Assembly: GCF_000182925.2 (NCBI RefSeq)
Contig: NC_026504.1
Coordinates: forward strand, 5,828,001 to 5,892,000
Reading direction: 5' to 3'
Length of the DNA stretch: 64,000 bases
Source of the DNA: Neurospora crassa OR74A
Taxonomy: Eukaryota; Ascomycota; Sordariomycetes; Sordariales; Sordariaceae
The notes beneath the pieces were generated by a model, which worked only from the letters and a program-made list of their open reading frames with translations, had not been told where the DNA came from and searched no databases. Position numbers and translations under genes: made by a program. Within the stretch, counting starts at the first letter, position 1; each line of letters starts with the position of its first letter. Positions 10,745-22,702 of the stretch are shown one piece after another.

Positions 10745-12723
10745 TTACATAATCGGCATTGCATCCACCGAAAGCTCCGAGACCGTGCTGAGATTGCTCC
10801 GGTGTCGCTTATGCACATGCATCGTGGTCGGGTCGTCAATCAGGGAACCGCCGGGGCCGGTAGTGGGAGCCTTCCTTTTCTGTGCAATGATTTGGTTGAG
10901 CGGAGGATCCTTGTGGAAGCGCCATGGGCTTGGGGTGACTTTGAAGTAGGGGGAAACAAGAGGAAAGGAAGGGGGCAAGAAAAGATGGTCAGGTCCTACC
11001 ATGGAATTGTTTTTTCTCCGGCGGGCGGGGGTGATGGGTGTGGTAACTGTCTCCAGACTGCCGGTCTTGATACCTCTCAGTGTGCCGTGGTAGTAAGGTC
11101 CCGAGAACGAAAGCGATTCCTGGGTGGCTCGGTCGCTGAGAATCAGCTGCTGGTTGATTTGGTTGCGCCGGAAAGCTCCGACAGCGTCCGCGTTGTTGGT
11201 CAGGTGGTTGAGCAAGGGGTGCATGTCCTGCTTGTCGCTGTCCTTCTTGGTCGGTGAGGTGGCGGCGCTCTCCGGGTCGTATTCAAGCTCTTCGTCGGCT
11301 TCCGAGTCGCTGTTATCGAACCTCAGGAAATCCTCAATGTCGAGCTTTGCCTCCTCCTCGTCCACTTCCTCCATGCCCAGCTCCGAGTCGTCACTATCGT
11401 CTCCGGCGTAAAAGTCGTCGCCCATGGGGAAGAAGGCCTCGGCAGGACCCCACGGCTGTGTGTTCATAAAGTCGCCAAACGTGTTGGAAGACACCATGGC
11501 GCCCATCATGAGGTAGCCGGGGTTGGTCAGCAGGGGGGAAAAGTAGTCGAGGTTAGCTGATGGGACATCGTTGATGGCCTCAGTTGCCAGGTCTGTGGCC
11601 TGATGGTCCCTCTTGAAAATCATGATCTTGCGGGAGTTGGGGTTGAAGACAGCGATCGGCTTGTTAGAGTCGGACCCGTCCAGATGGAAACGGCCCACGC
11701 GAGGTTTGCCCCGCTGGGACCGGCAGGGCCTCTCGGCCTCGGACTCTGAAGACACGGGCGCCGACTCGACACGTGCCACCTGCTTCTTCCGAATAATGGG
11801 CTCGGGGTCCTCTTCTTCTGTAGTTTCGCCGTCCGCTGTGACCGGTTAGCTCCGCACAAAGTTCGAGCACATTCTATTAACTCACTCTCGTATCCGTCAA
11901 GCTCCGCCTCGTGCGATTTGGAGAGAGCCGAGTCGGACGGCTCTGGCGTTATGGTCGGAATGGGTACCATCAGGCTAGGCAAGAGAGGGCCAGCCAGCAT
12001 ATTTTGTGGCACCTGGGCCTCATCCTCTGAATCGCCAAAAAACTCTTGCGGATTGCCGTCGTAATCCCAGAAGGACTCGGCCGAGGACGACTCATTGCCA
12101 CGTTCAATCTCGATACGGAACGCGGGGTCCAGCTCGTTGCGGTCAACAAAGATATCAGGGAACAAGTCGGCATTGGATTCGGTCTCGGTGGTTGTCGAGT
12201 CCGAGTCACTGTCGTCGTCCGGAATACCGGCAAAGCGAACGTGACGCTTGACGCTGACCTCGGTCTCGACGGACGGTTCGGGGACTTGCTCGATGATTGT
12301 GCTCTCCTCGTGCTCCGACAGACCGCCCCAGCTCTCATTGTCGTCGGCAGCATTGTCGTCGTCGTCCTCGGGCTCTTCGTCATCATCCTCTTCGTCGTCA
12401 CCGTCTTCGTTCTGCTCGTCTTCTTCGTCCTCCTCTTCGTCTTCCTCGTCGGCGTCGTGTTCTTCCTCCTGAGCATTCACTTGGGGCCGAGGGGTGTGTT
12501 CCAATGGACGCTTGCGGGAAGCTCGCGTCAAGAGGTGCTCCTCCTCGGCCGCCATGACATTGTGCTCGTCATCTTCGCTCTCGCTGAGGTCCTCGACGGC
12601 CGAGTAGCCTTCATCGTCGGAGAGGTCGAGGGAGGAGGAAGATGTAGAGGAGACGGAAACCCGCCGCTTGGTAGCCTTGAGCGGCGTCCGCGGGTTTTTT
12701 AGTTTGATGGTCGTCCGAGACAT
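10745..12723 (-). CDS. Large acidic, probably nuclear protein of unknown function
   Basis: Two exons on the minus strand, 12723-11886 and 11835-10745. The 50-nt intron starts GTGAGT, has AGCTAAC and ends CACAG. Splicing joins the frames into 642 aa. Residues 1-25 are basic (KLKNPRTPLKATKRRVSV). Residues 85-130 are almost pure Asp/Glu. A more conserved-looking block around 187-205 reads LFPDIFVDRNELDPAFRIE. Exon 2 opens with acidic sequence and a basic IIRKK, then a hydrophobic core (GRFHLDG..SNKPIAVFN, SRKIMIFKR). The C-terminal part has Arg/Lys clusters (ARRRKNN, HKRHR) that look like nuclear localisation signals. The pattern fits a chromatin- or ribosome-biogenesis-associated factor, but I do not recognise the family and assign no function. 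The gene sits alone between long spacers. Confidence 0.8.
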
Positions 12724-15700
12724 GGTGGGGGACTGGGTGACCGGGGGTCTGTATAGGTTATGGGTGGTGGTTGGTATGATGCAAGCGGCGGTGAACCGTG
12801 CGCGGAGCTAAGATTCGACAAGATCTCTTTGGTCTGGTCGCGGGCTTGAAATGGGATTGTCCCAGTCGAGTTCTTTTGCAATGTCGTGTAGGTACAACTG
12901 GATGTCGACTGGAGCTGTCGAGGGGTCTTTTAGGATGGTGTCTGCCGAGGATCTCGAGAATAGCAGAGAAGAGCGAGACAAGAGACGGGGTCGGATTTGG
13001 GGTGGGGATGGAGTGACTTTGTGACGGTAGATATTGGTGGTAGCCGTACGGTATGGAATCGTCAGGTGGGCCAGTGGAGAAACAGGGTATGCTCCTCTCT
13101 CGTCGGGGCTGTAGGTCTGGACTATCTGTCTGTCCTCTTGTCTTTATAATGTTGTCTTGTAAGTTGATGGTATGATGTTGCAGTTGATTTGATTCTGGGT
13201 AAATGGCCAGATGGAGTAAACCTCGTGTTCCGGGCCTCGGTTTTCCAAGTCCTGCTCTGCCTTGCACCGGGACACTGCGCGTCCTATGCCCTGAGGTGTC
13301 GCGGTATGTGCAGATGCTGTGCAGGGAAGAGGCCTTTTTCGAGGTTGAGAAAAGCCTGGATAGCTTCTGATAGTCGAGTGGTTATGGGTAGGGAGGGCAG
13401 GGATAGTGGGGAGATCTGGACTCTCTCGTTGAGGCTGCTGGACTGCGGGCGCTGTGGAAGGCACCCGCAGTGGGCGCTTAGAGCTCAACGACGGCCGAAG
13501 GCATCTTGAAAATCTCGACTGAAGCTAGTTTATGTATGCTGGTGTGGATTGAGAGGGCGACTTCGTTGTCTTTTTTTTTTTCTTTTCTGGGGTGGTTGTG
13601 GTGGTTGTGGTTGGGATGTTGAAAGGGAAAAAAAAAGGGAAAACAAGAGGAAGGGAGAGAAGGAGGGGAGCAGTGCTGCGGTCGAGGTCTGCAGTCCGTC
13701 GTCAGCCACTCAAACAGCAAAAGCGCAAGCCCAGCCCAGGGAATCTTTTTTTTTTTTTTTTTTTGGCCTCACTTCCTCAGTTCAGGTTGCACGGCACCTC
13801 CCATTTGCTCCGTTGTTCCCTCGCTCGCAATCTTTCCACTTCACTCGGCTGCTGCCACTCCTGGAGCCAGTAAAAGACTGCTGCTGTAACTGTCGTAACG
13901 GCAGGTAACGAACCGTACTGATTGGGCTTGTCTCACTTTTGTCCATCTCTGATTGGTCCATATGGGTATTGCTGGTTCCACTAGCTCCACCACAACCAGA
14001 TCGTGGGGCAGCTTCAGTGGATTCATGTCGTGCGTTCCGCTCTCGAAAAAAGGGAACGAAACCTTGAGGTTTTCTCCCCCGAAACTGCAGTGGCACTTGT
14101 CGCGGCCCGGTTGGCTGCACTGTTTCGCGCCAATGTCAACGCCAATTCGCCATTTGGCCGCTGGTTGAGATCCATCAAGAGAGTGGAACAGACTAAAATT
14201 TCACGAACGGTGACAAGCACTGCAAACTAACAGACCCCACCCGACCCCACGTTGTCATCTCCTCTTCAGTTCAGTTTCGACTTGACCTCTTGGTGCTGCA
14301 AATGGGAGATGGGGGGGGAATGCACGTGAACTAGGTACCTCTGGGTAGGTAGGTATCGCGAGTCTTATCCGTCTTGATTTATTTGGACTCGAGTCTTCCA
14401 CTTGTCACCGCTCTTTGACATTGTTGGCTGCCAGGCCGCAATTGGAAAAGTTCTAGGGACCGTACCTCTAGGGACGGGATGCAAGGAGGACGGAGAACGG
14501 AGCACATGTCAATCACGACACCTTGGATATCTGCCACGAGACTTATGACACTCGACATCTTTCTTCTTCAAGCTGTGAAAAGAAGGGACCGTCGCTTCCC
14601 GAGACAAACAAACGACGGCCAGCGCTATTCTCGGCACGGGAGGACTGGAATTTGAGGCTCCGCGATCCGCGAATTGCAACACACCCTCAAACTCGGGTTC
14701 AAGGTTCCCCGCATTCAAGACGGACATTCTCCGTTTGTCCAAGGTTGCCTGCCTGCCTGCTTTGCTGCTTTCGGTCGGATGCCAGCTGGCGTGCTTGCTT
14801 TTGCAGCTCGAGGAGATTGATGGAGGGGTAAATGTGTAGAACTCAACGAGAGGGGCGTGCATCGGAGTACTCCGTGAAATGGAGGCAAAAATAAGGTTTC
14901 TTTCTTCGCCTCGGTTGCTGTTCCGCTTTCCAGATATCGCAAGCGGCGAGTCCATCTTTCGGCCCTGTTGTAGTGTACGTAGTTCTTAGCCGAAGCAGTC
15001 ATCCCAGTTCCGACTTGTCCTTCCTACGGCTCTGTTTCAGCCAATGCCATGATCTCCCGTTGTTACTCTGGTGTGGAATACGGAACAAAATTTCACCCTC
15101 CTGAACGTTGATTGGCGGTGCCAGTTTTCCCTCTGGCCTTTTCAGGATGGCCTCTTGTTCTTAGCACGACGGACGTCGGCATATTGACGAAGCGTGAGGC
15201 CTGTGGCCATCAAAGTCAAAGTGCCAAACAAACCGAGGCTGGATCCATCTGGTGAAAGTTTGCCATGTCGAAAAAATGTCACAATGTTCCTTGTCGTCAT
15301 GACCCGAAATCTGTTGGGTAATTTCAGATCCCGGCTACAGCGCTAGCAACGGCAGAGTGAGGCGTACGGCAGAGGTCCAGGGGAAGAAGTGCATGCAGGA
15401 GACGCCAGCCCATTGCATTTGAGGGTCCAGATGGGGGCCATGACGAGGAGCCCATCGTACCTCTGAAGGTCCCTGATGAATATCGCTGGCCTTGGGTCTG
15501 GAAACAGATAGGTCCAAAAGGGAGTGGTAACTGGGCATGATGCCATTCACAGCCGGCCAGCACTTCCTTCACTTCCTAGCTACCTAGAACGACTGGAAGC
15601 ACGCAAGCTCCCTTCCTTTGCTTCTGATGATATCTTCTGGCTGCAGGCTTTTTACGCCAGGGACCCAGGCGCCCGTCTTTGCCATCGTCCCAGTCTCCAC

Positions 15701-16407
15701 CGTGACGTTGCCCGCTGTGGATGATCCCGGTGATGCCAGTCGATTGGACTGTTCAAAGTGCTCAAGTGGAGGCGTTGATTTGGCATTGTGTAATATGTTC
15801 GTTCAGCATCGATCATGGTTCATACAAGTACGCTACATACTCTTGTTATTTCGGCAGTCTGGCCAGAGCTGCTCCGGATGTCAAACCCAAGATTAGAATG
15901 CGACAGGAGACCATGTGGTCAGTGCGTTTAATCGTGGTTTTTCTTACCCCACATTGATGACCCCGTATGTACGTAACGGAATGACTTGCAGGCTGGACGA
16001 CTGCTTGCCTGCCGGTGCAACCTTGTGGAACTCAGGTCCATCCTGACAGATCTTATCTTATCGTGGTTGCTACGGAAACTTGTTTGTGTGCTGGGCTGTT
16101 GATCGCCTTGCTTCTTCCAATCCCCCTCGTCAACACTGCTGACTGGTTGGACGACAGTTTGCCTCGCCGCGTCCGGGATGATGACTTGCAGTTGAGGCTC
16201 GCCAATCTGCTGACTACCCTCGTTAATCGATCACCACCGGTCGCGTTCAGCTAACCGACCACAACGCGAGAACAAGCACTACACTAGCTTGAAAGTGAAA
16301 TACAATAGCCCGTGAATCCAAATCAACATCATTTCTCGTCTCCCGAATGCGGCGCAACCATCCTTCCCATTACACAACGTAAACCCGCACATTTCACCGC
16401 GGACAAC
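12724..16407. other. Long spacer (3.7 kb) between divergent genes, with 5' leaders
   Basis: This contains the promoters of the acidic-protein gene (minus) and the kinesin gene (plus). No third gene is supported: open frames are short and mutually overlapping. Low-complexity pieces are GGTTGTGGT repeats near 13595, an A-rich run near 13630 and 19 T at 13746-13764. The stretch 14.2-16.2 kb shows nothing I can name. Confidence 0.5.
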
Positions 16408-19252
16408 ATGGACACCCAACCAACGTCACACAGCCTTTTCGAGGTGTACCTTCGACTGCGCCCAGCCAACACCGTATCGACGTCTGGCGATCGCTTCCTC
16501 GATGTCGATGTCCCAGAACCCAGCGAGAGCGCGCCCAAACACATCACCCTGAACCCGCCAGCCGATCGACGCCGAGCAATCGAAAAGTTCGCCTTTACCC
16601 AGGTCTTTGAGGAAGATGCCACACAGCTTGATGTGTTTCACTGTACTGGGGTCGCCGGCTTGGTGGAGGGCGTCCTTGCGCCCTATGGCGATGGAACGGA
16701 TGCCTTGTTGGCGACGCTTGGAGTGACGGGTTCTGGAAAGGTTTGTTGAGCACTGTGGTGCTGCGGAAAAGAGAAGAGATACTGACGATGAAATACCACT
16801 GCAGACACACACCATGCTGGGAACACGATCCCAGCGTGGCCTCACCCAAATGTCCCTCGACCTTATCTACCGCTCGCTCGGCCACCGGGTCCTTGATCCC
16901 TCTACATATCCAAACCTCGAGCAATCCATCAGCGCATCCGATCCATCAGAAGCCAATATCCTTCCAGCCACGGCCTACCTCGAGTCGGTCTATAGCACAG
17001 ATCCAACGATATCCTTTCTGCGCGGAAGCGGCAATGGCCGATCGACACCTCTACAAGTACGACCTTCTGCTTCTTTTTCCGCTCGACCGTTTGCTTCTGT
17101 CTCTTCTCGAGTCCCAACCGACAAGCCCATCTGTCGGACCTCTTCTACTTCTTCTGTGGCGCACCAGTTTGGCGCAAGAACGCCAGCTGGACCCTTTCAA
17201 CAAGCCCAGCGGTCGGCCAGTATCCGACTCGTCGTTACCGAAGAACCAGAACAAGAGGAAGAAGAGTCAACTGTGTTCTTCACGCCTCCTAGTCGAGCAG
17301 GAACCGTGACTCCCACGCAAACAAGAACAAGCAGGCTTCCGTGCCCAAGCCCGAGTGGACTTGGTAATTCTTTTCTCCCACGAAGTAGTCGGCTTCCAAC
17401 CTACCAACCCCAGCGGGTTGGGACTTCTCCTGCTCAGCCACAGCAGCAGCTCCGGCCTGTTGCTTCTTCTACTCTTCCACGCTTCACAGCTACCTCTTCC
17501 CTGCGTTTCGCAACTATCACCCCAGCAACTAGACCCTCTAACCGTGACCAACAGAACGAATCGTCCACTCCACGCCGTTTCCGCCCTTCCGCGCTTCCCC
17601 AGAACCCCGACATAAGCCATCTAACCATTCCCTTTGACGCGTCAGCCGAGTACGCCATCGTCATCTCCATGTACGAAGTCTACAACGACCGCATCTTCGA
17701 TCTCCTTTCTTCCCCCGTGAAATCGGCCGCCACCAAAGAATACCGTCGCCGACCCTTACTGTTCAAACCCACCGAGCTCTCGCCGGACCGAAAAGTGGTG
17801 GCGGGATTACGAAAGGTGGTTTGCGGAAGCCTCGATCAGGCGTTGATGGTCTTGGAAGCGGGGTTGCAAGAGCGAAGGGTGGCAGGGACAGAGAGTAATA
17901 CGCAGAGTTCGCGGAGTCACGGGTTTTTCGTGGTGGAAGTGAAAAAGAGGTTTTCCCTTGGTGGACAGCACACTGGATGGTACGGAGGCGCAGGATGGAC
18001 CGGGAATTCGCTGACGATTGTGGATCTTGCGGGCAGCGAGAGGGCCCGAGACGCAAAGACAGTCGGACAGACGTTGGCCGAGGCGGGCAAGATCAACGAG
18101 AGCTTGATGTATCTGGGGCAGTGTTTGCAGATGCAGGTGGCAGGTGGGAAGGAAAAGGTATGTCCTCTTCCGAACAGCTTGATGGAAAGGGGTGCTAACG
18201 AGCCGCAGCCGAATCTGGGCTTGATCAGGCGGTGCAAACTGACAGAGCTGCTGTTCACCAACTCGTTCCCCACGGGCAACAACCAGCAACAGCATCGAAA
18301 CCCGCAGAAAGGCATCATGATTGTCACCGCTGACCCCCACGGCGATTTCAACGCGACCTCTCAAATTCTTCGCTACTCTGCCCTCGCCAAGGAGGTCACC
18401 GTTCCTCGCCAGCCGCCTTCGTTTCCTCCCCCCAACTCCTTCTCCAACTCGTTACCGCCTATCGGCAGTCCAAACCATCAATACCTCTCCTTCCAACAGA
18501 CTCTCGAATCCGCCGCTCTCGAGATCTCCAGGCTACAAGAAGACCTCACCTACCTCCGGCACGCCCTCGACTCGGAACGGAGCCTACGCGAACAGGCTGA
18601 AGCGCATTTGTTGAGCATGGAAGATAAGATGGTCGAGCTGGAGCAGGCCATCCGCGAAGATTGTGCGGAGGAGTTCGAGAAGCGTCTGGAACTGGAAGTG
18701 AACAGGTGGAAGACGATTGTCGATGGGGAGAGGGAGAGGGGGGAAGAGTTTTGGCGGGGGAAGTGGGGGGTGTTTGAGCGGATGGTTGAGGCTGATGGGG
18801 ATGTTGACATGGACATGGACGTTGACAGTCCGAAGAAGCCAGAAAACACGAGGCTGGTGGAAACGAGAACAGCGGAAGGTCAAGAGGCCCGACGACAGCT
18901 GGAAATCCTTGCCGACGAAAACGAGCGGCTACAGAGGGAGAACGAATCACTAAAACAGGCTTTGGCAGCCTGTATCGATCCTGCCAAGTCAACCAGCAAG
19001 AACAAGTCGCCCAGTCGTAGGTCGCCTAGCCGTAGTCGGAGGAAGAAGGCTCAGCTGAACTATGCGGAAGATGATGATGGGTTCTTTCAGGAGTTGAAGA
19101 GGGACCAAGGGGACATGGCCATGGATGGGTTTGGGGAGGGAAACGGGGTCGGTGGCAGTCATGGGACTGGAAGTCCGACCAAGAAGAAGAGGATCAGGAG
19201 GTTGGGAGCAAAGAAATGGGGGCAGGGTTTGGATGATGATGATCCTTTCTAA
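16408..19252 (+). CDS. Kinesin motor protein, kinesin-6-like, with a long insert in the motor
   Basis: Three exons, 16408-16740, 16805-18157 and 18209-19252, give 909 aa. Intron 1 (64 nt, GTTTGT..CTGACG..GCAG) lies inside the P-loop codons: exon 1 ends GVTGSGK and exon 2 begins THTM. Intron 2 (51 nt, GTATGT..GCTAACG..GCAG) is a multiple of three without stops, so retention would only add 17 residues. Motor motifs are the P-loop at 105-112, NTQSSRSH (switch I) at about 476 and DLAGSER (switch II) at 518. A Ser/Pro/Gln-rich insert of roughly 190 residues (about 190-385) precedes SMYEVYNDRIFDLL. Such inserts are typical of kinesin-6 (MKLP/Klp9-type) motors that work on the anaphase spindle midzone. 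A coiled coil (about 610-770) and a basic, probably nuclear-targeting C-terminus follow. The subfamily is an inference; kinesin itself is secure. Confidence 0.9.
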
Positions 19253-19785
19253 ATGGCACCAGCTGGGCGGTGTTTGGGCTGTCAGAAGGATCTGTTGATT
19301 TTGTACGAACACAGGACATATAATGGGTTCACTAAGCGTGTCGGTTATAAAGGGAATTGCATTTGTTATACCCCGTTGTTTGTTATAGTCATGTCAACAT
19401 CAGGCATAAGGAAGACAATGAATCAATGCTGTTACCGTCAAGGACCCTTGTTCTTGCCTGGCCATCTAGGAACGTCGCCGTCCTGTCGTTCTTTCTGTAC
19501 ACAACTTCAACCTGATAGCATGGCCTACGACGGGGTACTTATATGGACATCCCGTCGCTGGTCAAGGTAGTCTGACTCCCTTGTGGTTGCCAACAAATGG
19601 CATGCTCTAAGCGTCACCCTCTAGGGATCGGGCCTCGTTATTGCGGCTACTGTCGCTATCCCTGTGGACATTGCGAAGGCATGGTCACGTTACAACACCT
19701 TGTACCAAAAGGCTCGCAGGCCAACACTTATTGTCGTTGTACAGAGGTACTTTCGAATGTGATAAACTCCAAGACTACCTAGTAA
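19253..19785. other. Spacer between the kinesin gene and the left island boundary
   Basis: Normal-GC sequence holding the kinesin 3' end, without a recognisable gene. It ends where homology to the inverted copy near 61.0 kb begins. No counterpart of this spacer is seen at the right end. Confidence 0.5.
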
Positions 19786-20835
19786 CCTCACAACAAGTCA
19801 CATTGAAAAGGCATATAATGTATTACAAAAACGTTTTCAGTATTATCAATTATCGTATTTATAGAGATACGAACCACTAGGGTCCGCCGCCTTCAATCTC
19901 AAACGTATATATTGTATTCTCTTAGTTCCTAGAGAATTAGATTAATATCCTCTCTATATAAATAAACTTCCACCGTTTACCCACTACTATACAAAGGGTT
20001 TGGTTAGTAAAGTTAAATAGGATATACTACTACTTATTTATATTTATATCTCTATTTAGGAGAATACTAACCTAAGAGATATAGTAGTATATACTTAACT
20101 CTTCTTATTTATATAGGGCCTATATATTAAATAGGCCTAATGTAATTATAATAACGAATTTAATTAACTACCTACCAAAAACTTCAATAAGGGATACTAT
20201 AACTATTATAAAATTCTTCTAAATTATATTGTTAGTATACTTCAAAATCTACTAAATTAATAATAATAAAGGGTCGTTCTAATAGAGAATATACTCCTTA
20301 ACTATATAGACGACTATATTGGTAATTTCTACGAGCAGCCCTCGGTAAATCTTTTTTAGCTTATTAATTATATTTATAAGTAAATTAGAGGTATAAAGGA
20401 GAGTTAAATTCATTTAATTTATACTATCTAAACGAAATACTAGGATTGTGTAGAAAGATAGGTACAAATGCAATATACTAGCCGAATCCTACGAGTAAAT
20501 CGATCGTCTATTTCCCTACATATTTTAAATACGCTAGAATTCGCGGACGCCGTTATAGTTATTAATATTTCCCTCAACGGGCGAGACGGCCAAATATAAT
20601 ACTCCGATCTAAGAATCTATAGTAAGCCTATATCCCGTATAGTCGTTAAGGAACGCTACACAATGTTCGACATTCGTATGGAGCTCGTAATACAATATAG
20701 TCAGCTTTTGGGCTTGATCTTGCAAGCGTCTGAGAGAGGGATCAAGGTCCTCTGTTGTTACCAAACGGTCACCTTGGTTGACCTTGGTCAGGGCACCTGT
20801 TAGTCCCGAGACCTGACTAACGAGGTCTCCTACTT
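19786..20835 (-). repeat. Left arm of a ~1.05 kb inverted repeat bounding the accessory island
   Basis: Read on the minus strand, this stretch matches 59955-61006 on the plus strand from the DLVSQVSGL codons of the coiled-coil gene, through its stop codon, to about 780-820 bp of AT-rich 3' flank. Identity is obvious by eye over the whole arm and ends abruptly near 19786 (outer sequence AATGTGACTTGTTGTGA against AATGTGACTTATCGTAA on the right). Most differences in the noncoding part are C/T or G/A transitions, for example around the GGCCC..GGGCC palindrome near 20125, as expected from RIP. No target-site duplication was found at the outer ends. Confidence 0.8.
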
Positions 20836-22702
20836 CCTGCTGGGCTTGGTCGGCTTCAGCTTTGAAGTTTCTTGCCGCATTGACCTGAGCGCAAAGATTC
20901 GACAGTTGTGCATGTAGATGTGTTTTGTCATTTTGCATCATGGTTGCTGCTTCATCCATGTCTATCATGGACCTACCCTGTTCGTCGTTTTCACTTTGCA
21001 ATGCCCTGTTCTCAACGATTAGATCCTCAACTCGTCCTTGTAGTTCAAAGGACTGCCTGCGATACTCCCTTGCATCAGCACTGGCCTCATCGAGATCCTT
21101 TTGAAGCTTTTCAGCATTCTCTGACTGTGTCTTGATCTGCTCTTCCTTGGCCTTGACCATGTCGCGCAGTTCTTGACTAGCAGTCTGGGCCTCTTGGAGC
21201 TGCTTCCCGAGTTCGGAGATACGCTCTTTTGAAGCAGACAGCTCCTTGATCCTCGCCTCAGCTCCTTGGAGGTTAGTCAAGGAAGTAGCCTGGGCCTTTT
21301 CGAGATCCTTCTCGAGATTGCCAACACGCTCAGAGACTGCAAGTTGAGCCTCTTCGAGCGACTTCTCGAGACCGTGGACACGCCCTTCTGAAGTTGCCAG
21401 CTGGGCCTCAAGGGCGGACAGCTTTTTGGTCTCTTCTTCAATCACTTGAAGGTCTGCCTGCAAGGAGGCTTGGGCCTCTTCGAGCGACTTCTCGAGACCG
21501 TGGACACATTCTTTTGAAGCAGACAGATCCTCCTCCAACCGCTGAACTGTCTTGACATTAGCCGTCTGGACGTCTTCGAGCTGCTGCTGAAGACTGGAGA
21601 CGCGTTCCTCCGAAGCAGAAAGCTCCGTGGTCTTTTTCTCAAGATCCTTCTCGAGATTGCGGAGACGCCTTTTCGACAGAGACAGCTGGCTGTCAAGACC
21701 CTGGACTTTTTCGGCATGGGCCTTCTCGAGTTGGGAGACTTGGGATTTCACGCCCTCCAGCTCGCTCTTCAAGTCCTCTTTCTGGCTTGTCAACAAGTCA
21801 ATGTCCTGCTGAAAGACGCGCTTGCACCAATCCTTTATTTTGTGGACACGACTTTTGTTCTCATTCATGACCTCCTTGCATTGGTTGAGAGTTTTGTCCC
21901 GAGTGTCCCAAGAGTTTTGAAGAGTCTGCTTGTCGGTCATTCTTTGTGCTTGGAGTATTTTCAACTCCTTATCCAGCAACAGCTTTTCTTCTTCCAGACG
22001 AGAGATCGTATCTCGAAGGCTCGAGTCGGATTGTTCCGACTGCAGCACTTCAATTCTTTGCTCAAGCTTGCGGACTTGGCTGGTAGCCTTTGTCTCGGCC
22101 TGTTTGAGCTGTTCTTGCGTCTCTTTGACCTCTGTCTTTAGTCGCGTATTGTCCGTGACAGACTTTTGCAACTCGGTCTTGAGCTTGGTAATCTCTTCGT
22201 TGGCTTCTCGGATTTCATTGAATACGTCTTGTTGCGTATCAACTTGGCCGGTCGCTTGACCGTTGAGGTGTCGCTTGATGCGCGTCTCGGTATCTTTGTC
22301 AATGACCTTTTGTATGATGCCATCAGCTAAACCCATATCGAACAGTGTAACCGCAAACTTGGCCTCCTCAGGTGTGATGGCGATGGTCTCGATCTCCACA
22401 TTGTTCGTGATCGTTTCCATCCTGTGCTTGGTCTCTCTGTGCGCCTGCTTTGTGTAATTGTCGAATCGGTCGACTGTACTTTGCACCTTGGCCGCCTGGC
22501 TCAAGATGCGGCGTGTTTCCTTTGTGTCCAAGACCACATTGTCATCAACTTTCTGCTCGGTACAGAAGTCATTCCAACACTGTTCGATGCCATCTACCGT
22601 TGCGCGGCCGCTTTGCACCACCTCAGTTGCCTTTTTGACAACGGCACTCAAGTCCTTGGTGGCCATAACCCCCAACCGGTGCAGCGAGGTATCGACGGGC
22701 AT
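20609..22702 (-). CDS. Long coiled-coil protein, founder copy of the island coiled-coil family
   Basis: Single exon of 697 aa from the ATG at 22702. Residues 1-165 form a globular-looking head (MPVDTSLHRLG..). From about 170 to 650 the protein is a near-continuous coiled coil with recurring blocks such as GLEKSLEEAQ, SERVGNLEKDLEKAQ and ELGKQLQEAQTAS. The last ~75 residues (DLVSQVSGL.. to FLNDYTGYRLTIDS) are conserved in the short paralog at 59564-60184, which also shares the MPVD start. A truncated third copy is at 38626. It has no signal peptide or membrane segment. The gene is divergent from 23070-24551 across a 367-bp shared promoter. Its function is unknown; the form suggests a scaffold or filament-like protein. 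The frame is intact although its 3' flank is RIP-like. Confidence 0.85.
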   Translation of the reverse strand: MPVDTSLHRLGVMATKDLSAVVKKATEVVQSGRATVDGIEQCWNDFCTEQKVDDNVVLDTKETRRILSQAAKVQSTVDRFDNYTKQAHRETKHRMETITNNVEIETIAITPEEAKFAVTLFDMGLADGIIQKVIDKDTETRIKRHLNGQATGQVDTQQDVFNEIREANEEITKLKTELQKSVTDNTRLKTEVKETQEQLKQAETKATSQVRKLEQRIEVLQSEQSDSSLRDTISRLEEEKLLLDKELKILQAQRMTDKQTLQNSWDTRDKTLNQCKEVMNENKSRVHKIKDWCKRVFQQDIDLLTSQKEDLKSELEGVKSQVSQLEKAHAEKVQGLDSQLSLSKRRLRNLEKDLEKKTTELSASEERVSSLQQQLEDVQTANVKTVQRLEEDLSASKECVHGLEKSLEEAQASLQADLQVIEEETKKLSALEAQLATSEGRVHGLEKSLEEAQLAVSERVGNLEKDLEKAQATSLTNLQGAEARIKELSASKERISELGKQLQEAQTASQELRDMVKAKEEQIKTQSENAEKLQKDLDEASADAREYRRQSFELQGRVEDLIVENRALQSENDEQGRSMIDMDEAATMMQNDKTHLHAQLSNLCAQVNAARNFKAEADQAQQEVGDLVSQVSGLTGALTKVNQGDRLVTTEDLDPSLRRLQDQAQKLTILYYELHTNVEHCVAFLNDYTGYRLTIDS

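Noticed and set aside
10925-11015. A possible intron in the acidic-protein gene (pyrimidine-rich stretch with CTGAC)
   Set aside because: Splicing at the visible sites would shift the frame and lose the basic C-terminus, which looks like genuine coding sequence.
12046-12702. Plus-strand open frame of 218 aa rich in Val/Leu/Phe
   Set aside because: It is the antisense of the Asp/Glu-rich exon of the acidic-protein gene; hydrophobic codons are what the complement of GAC/GAG runs gives.
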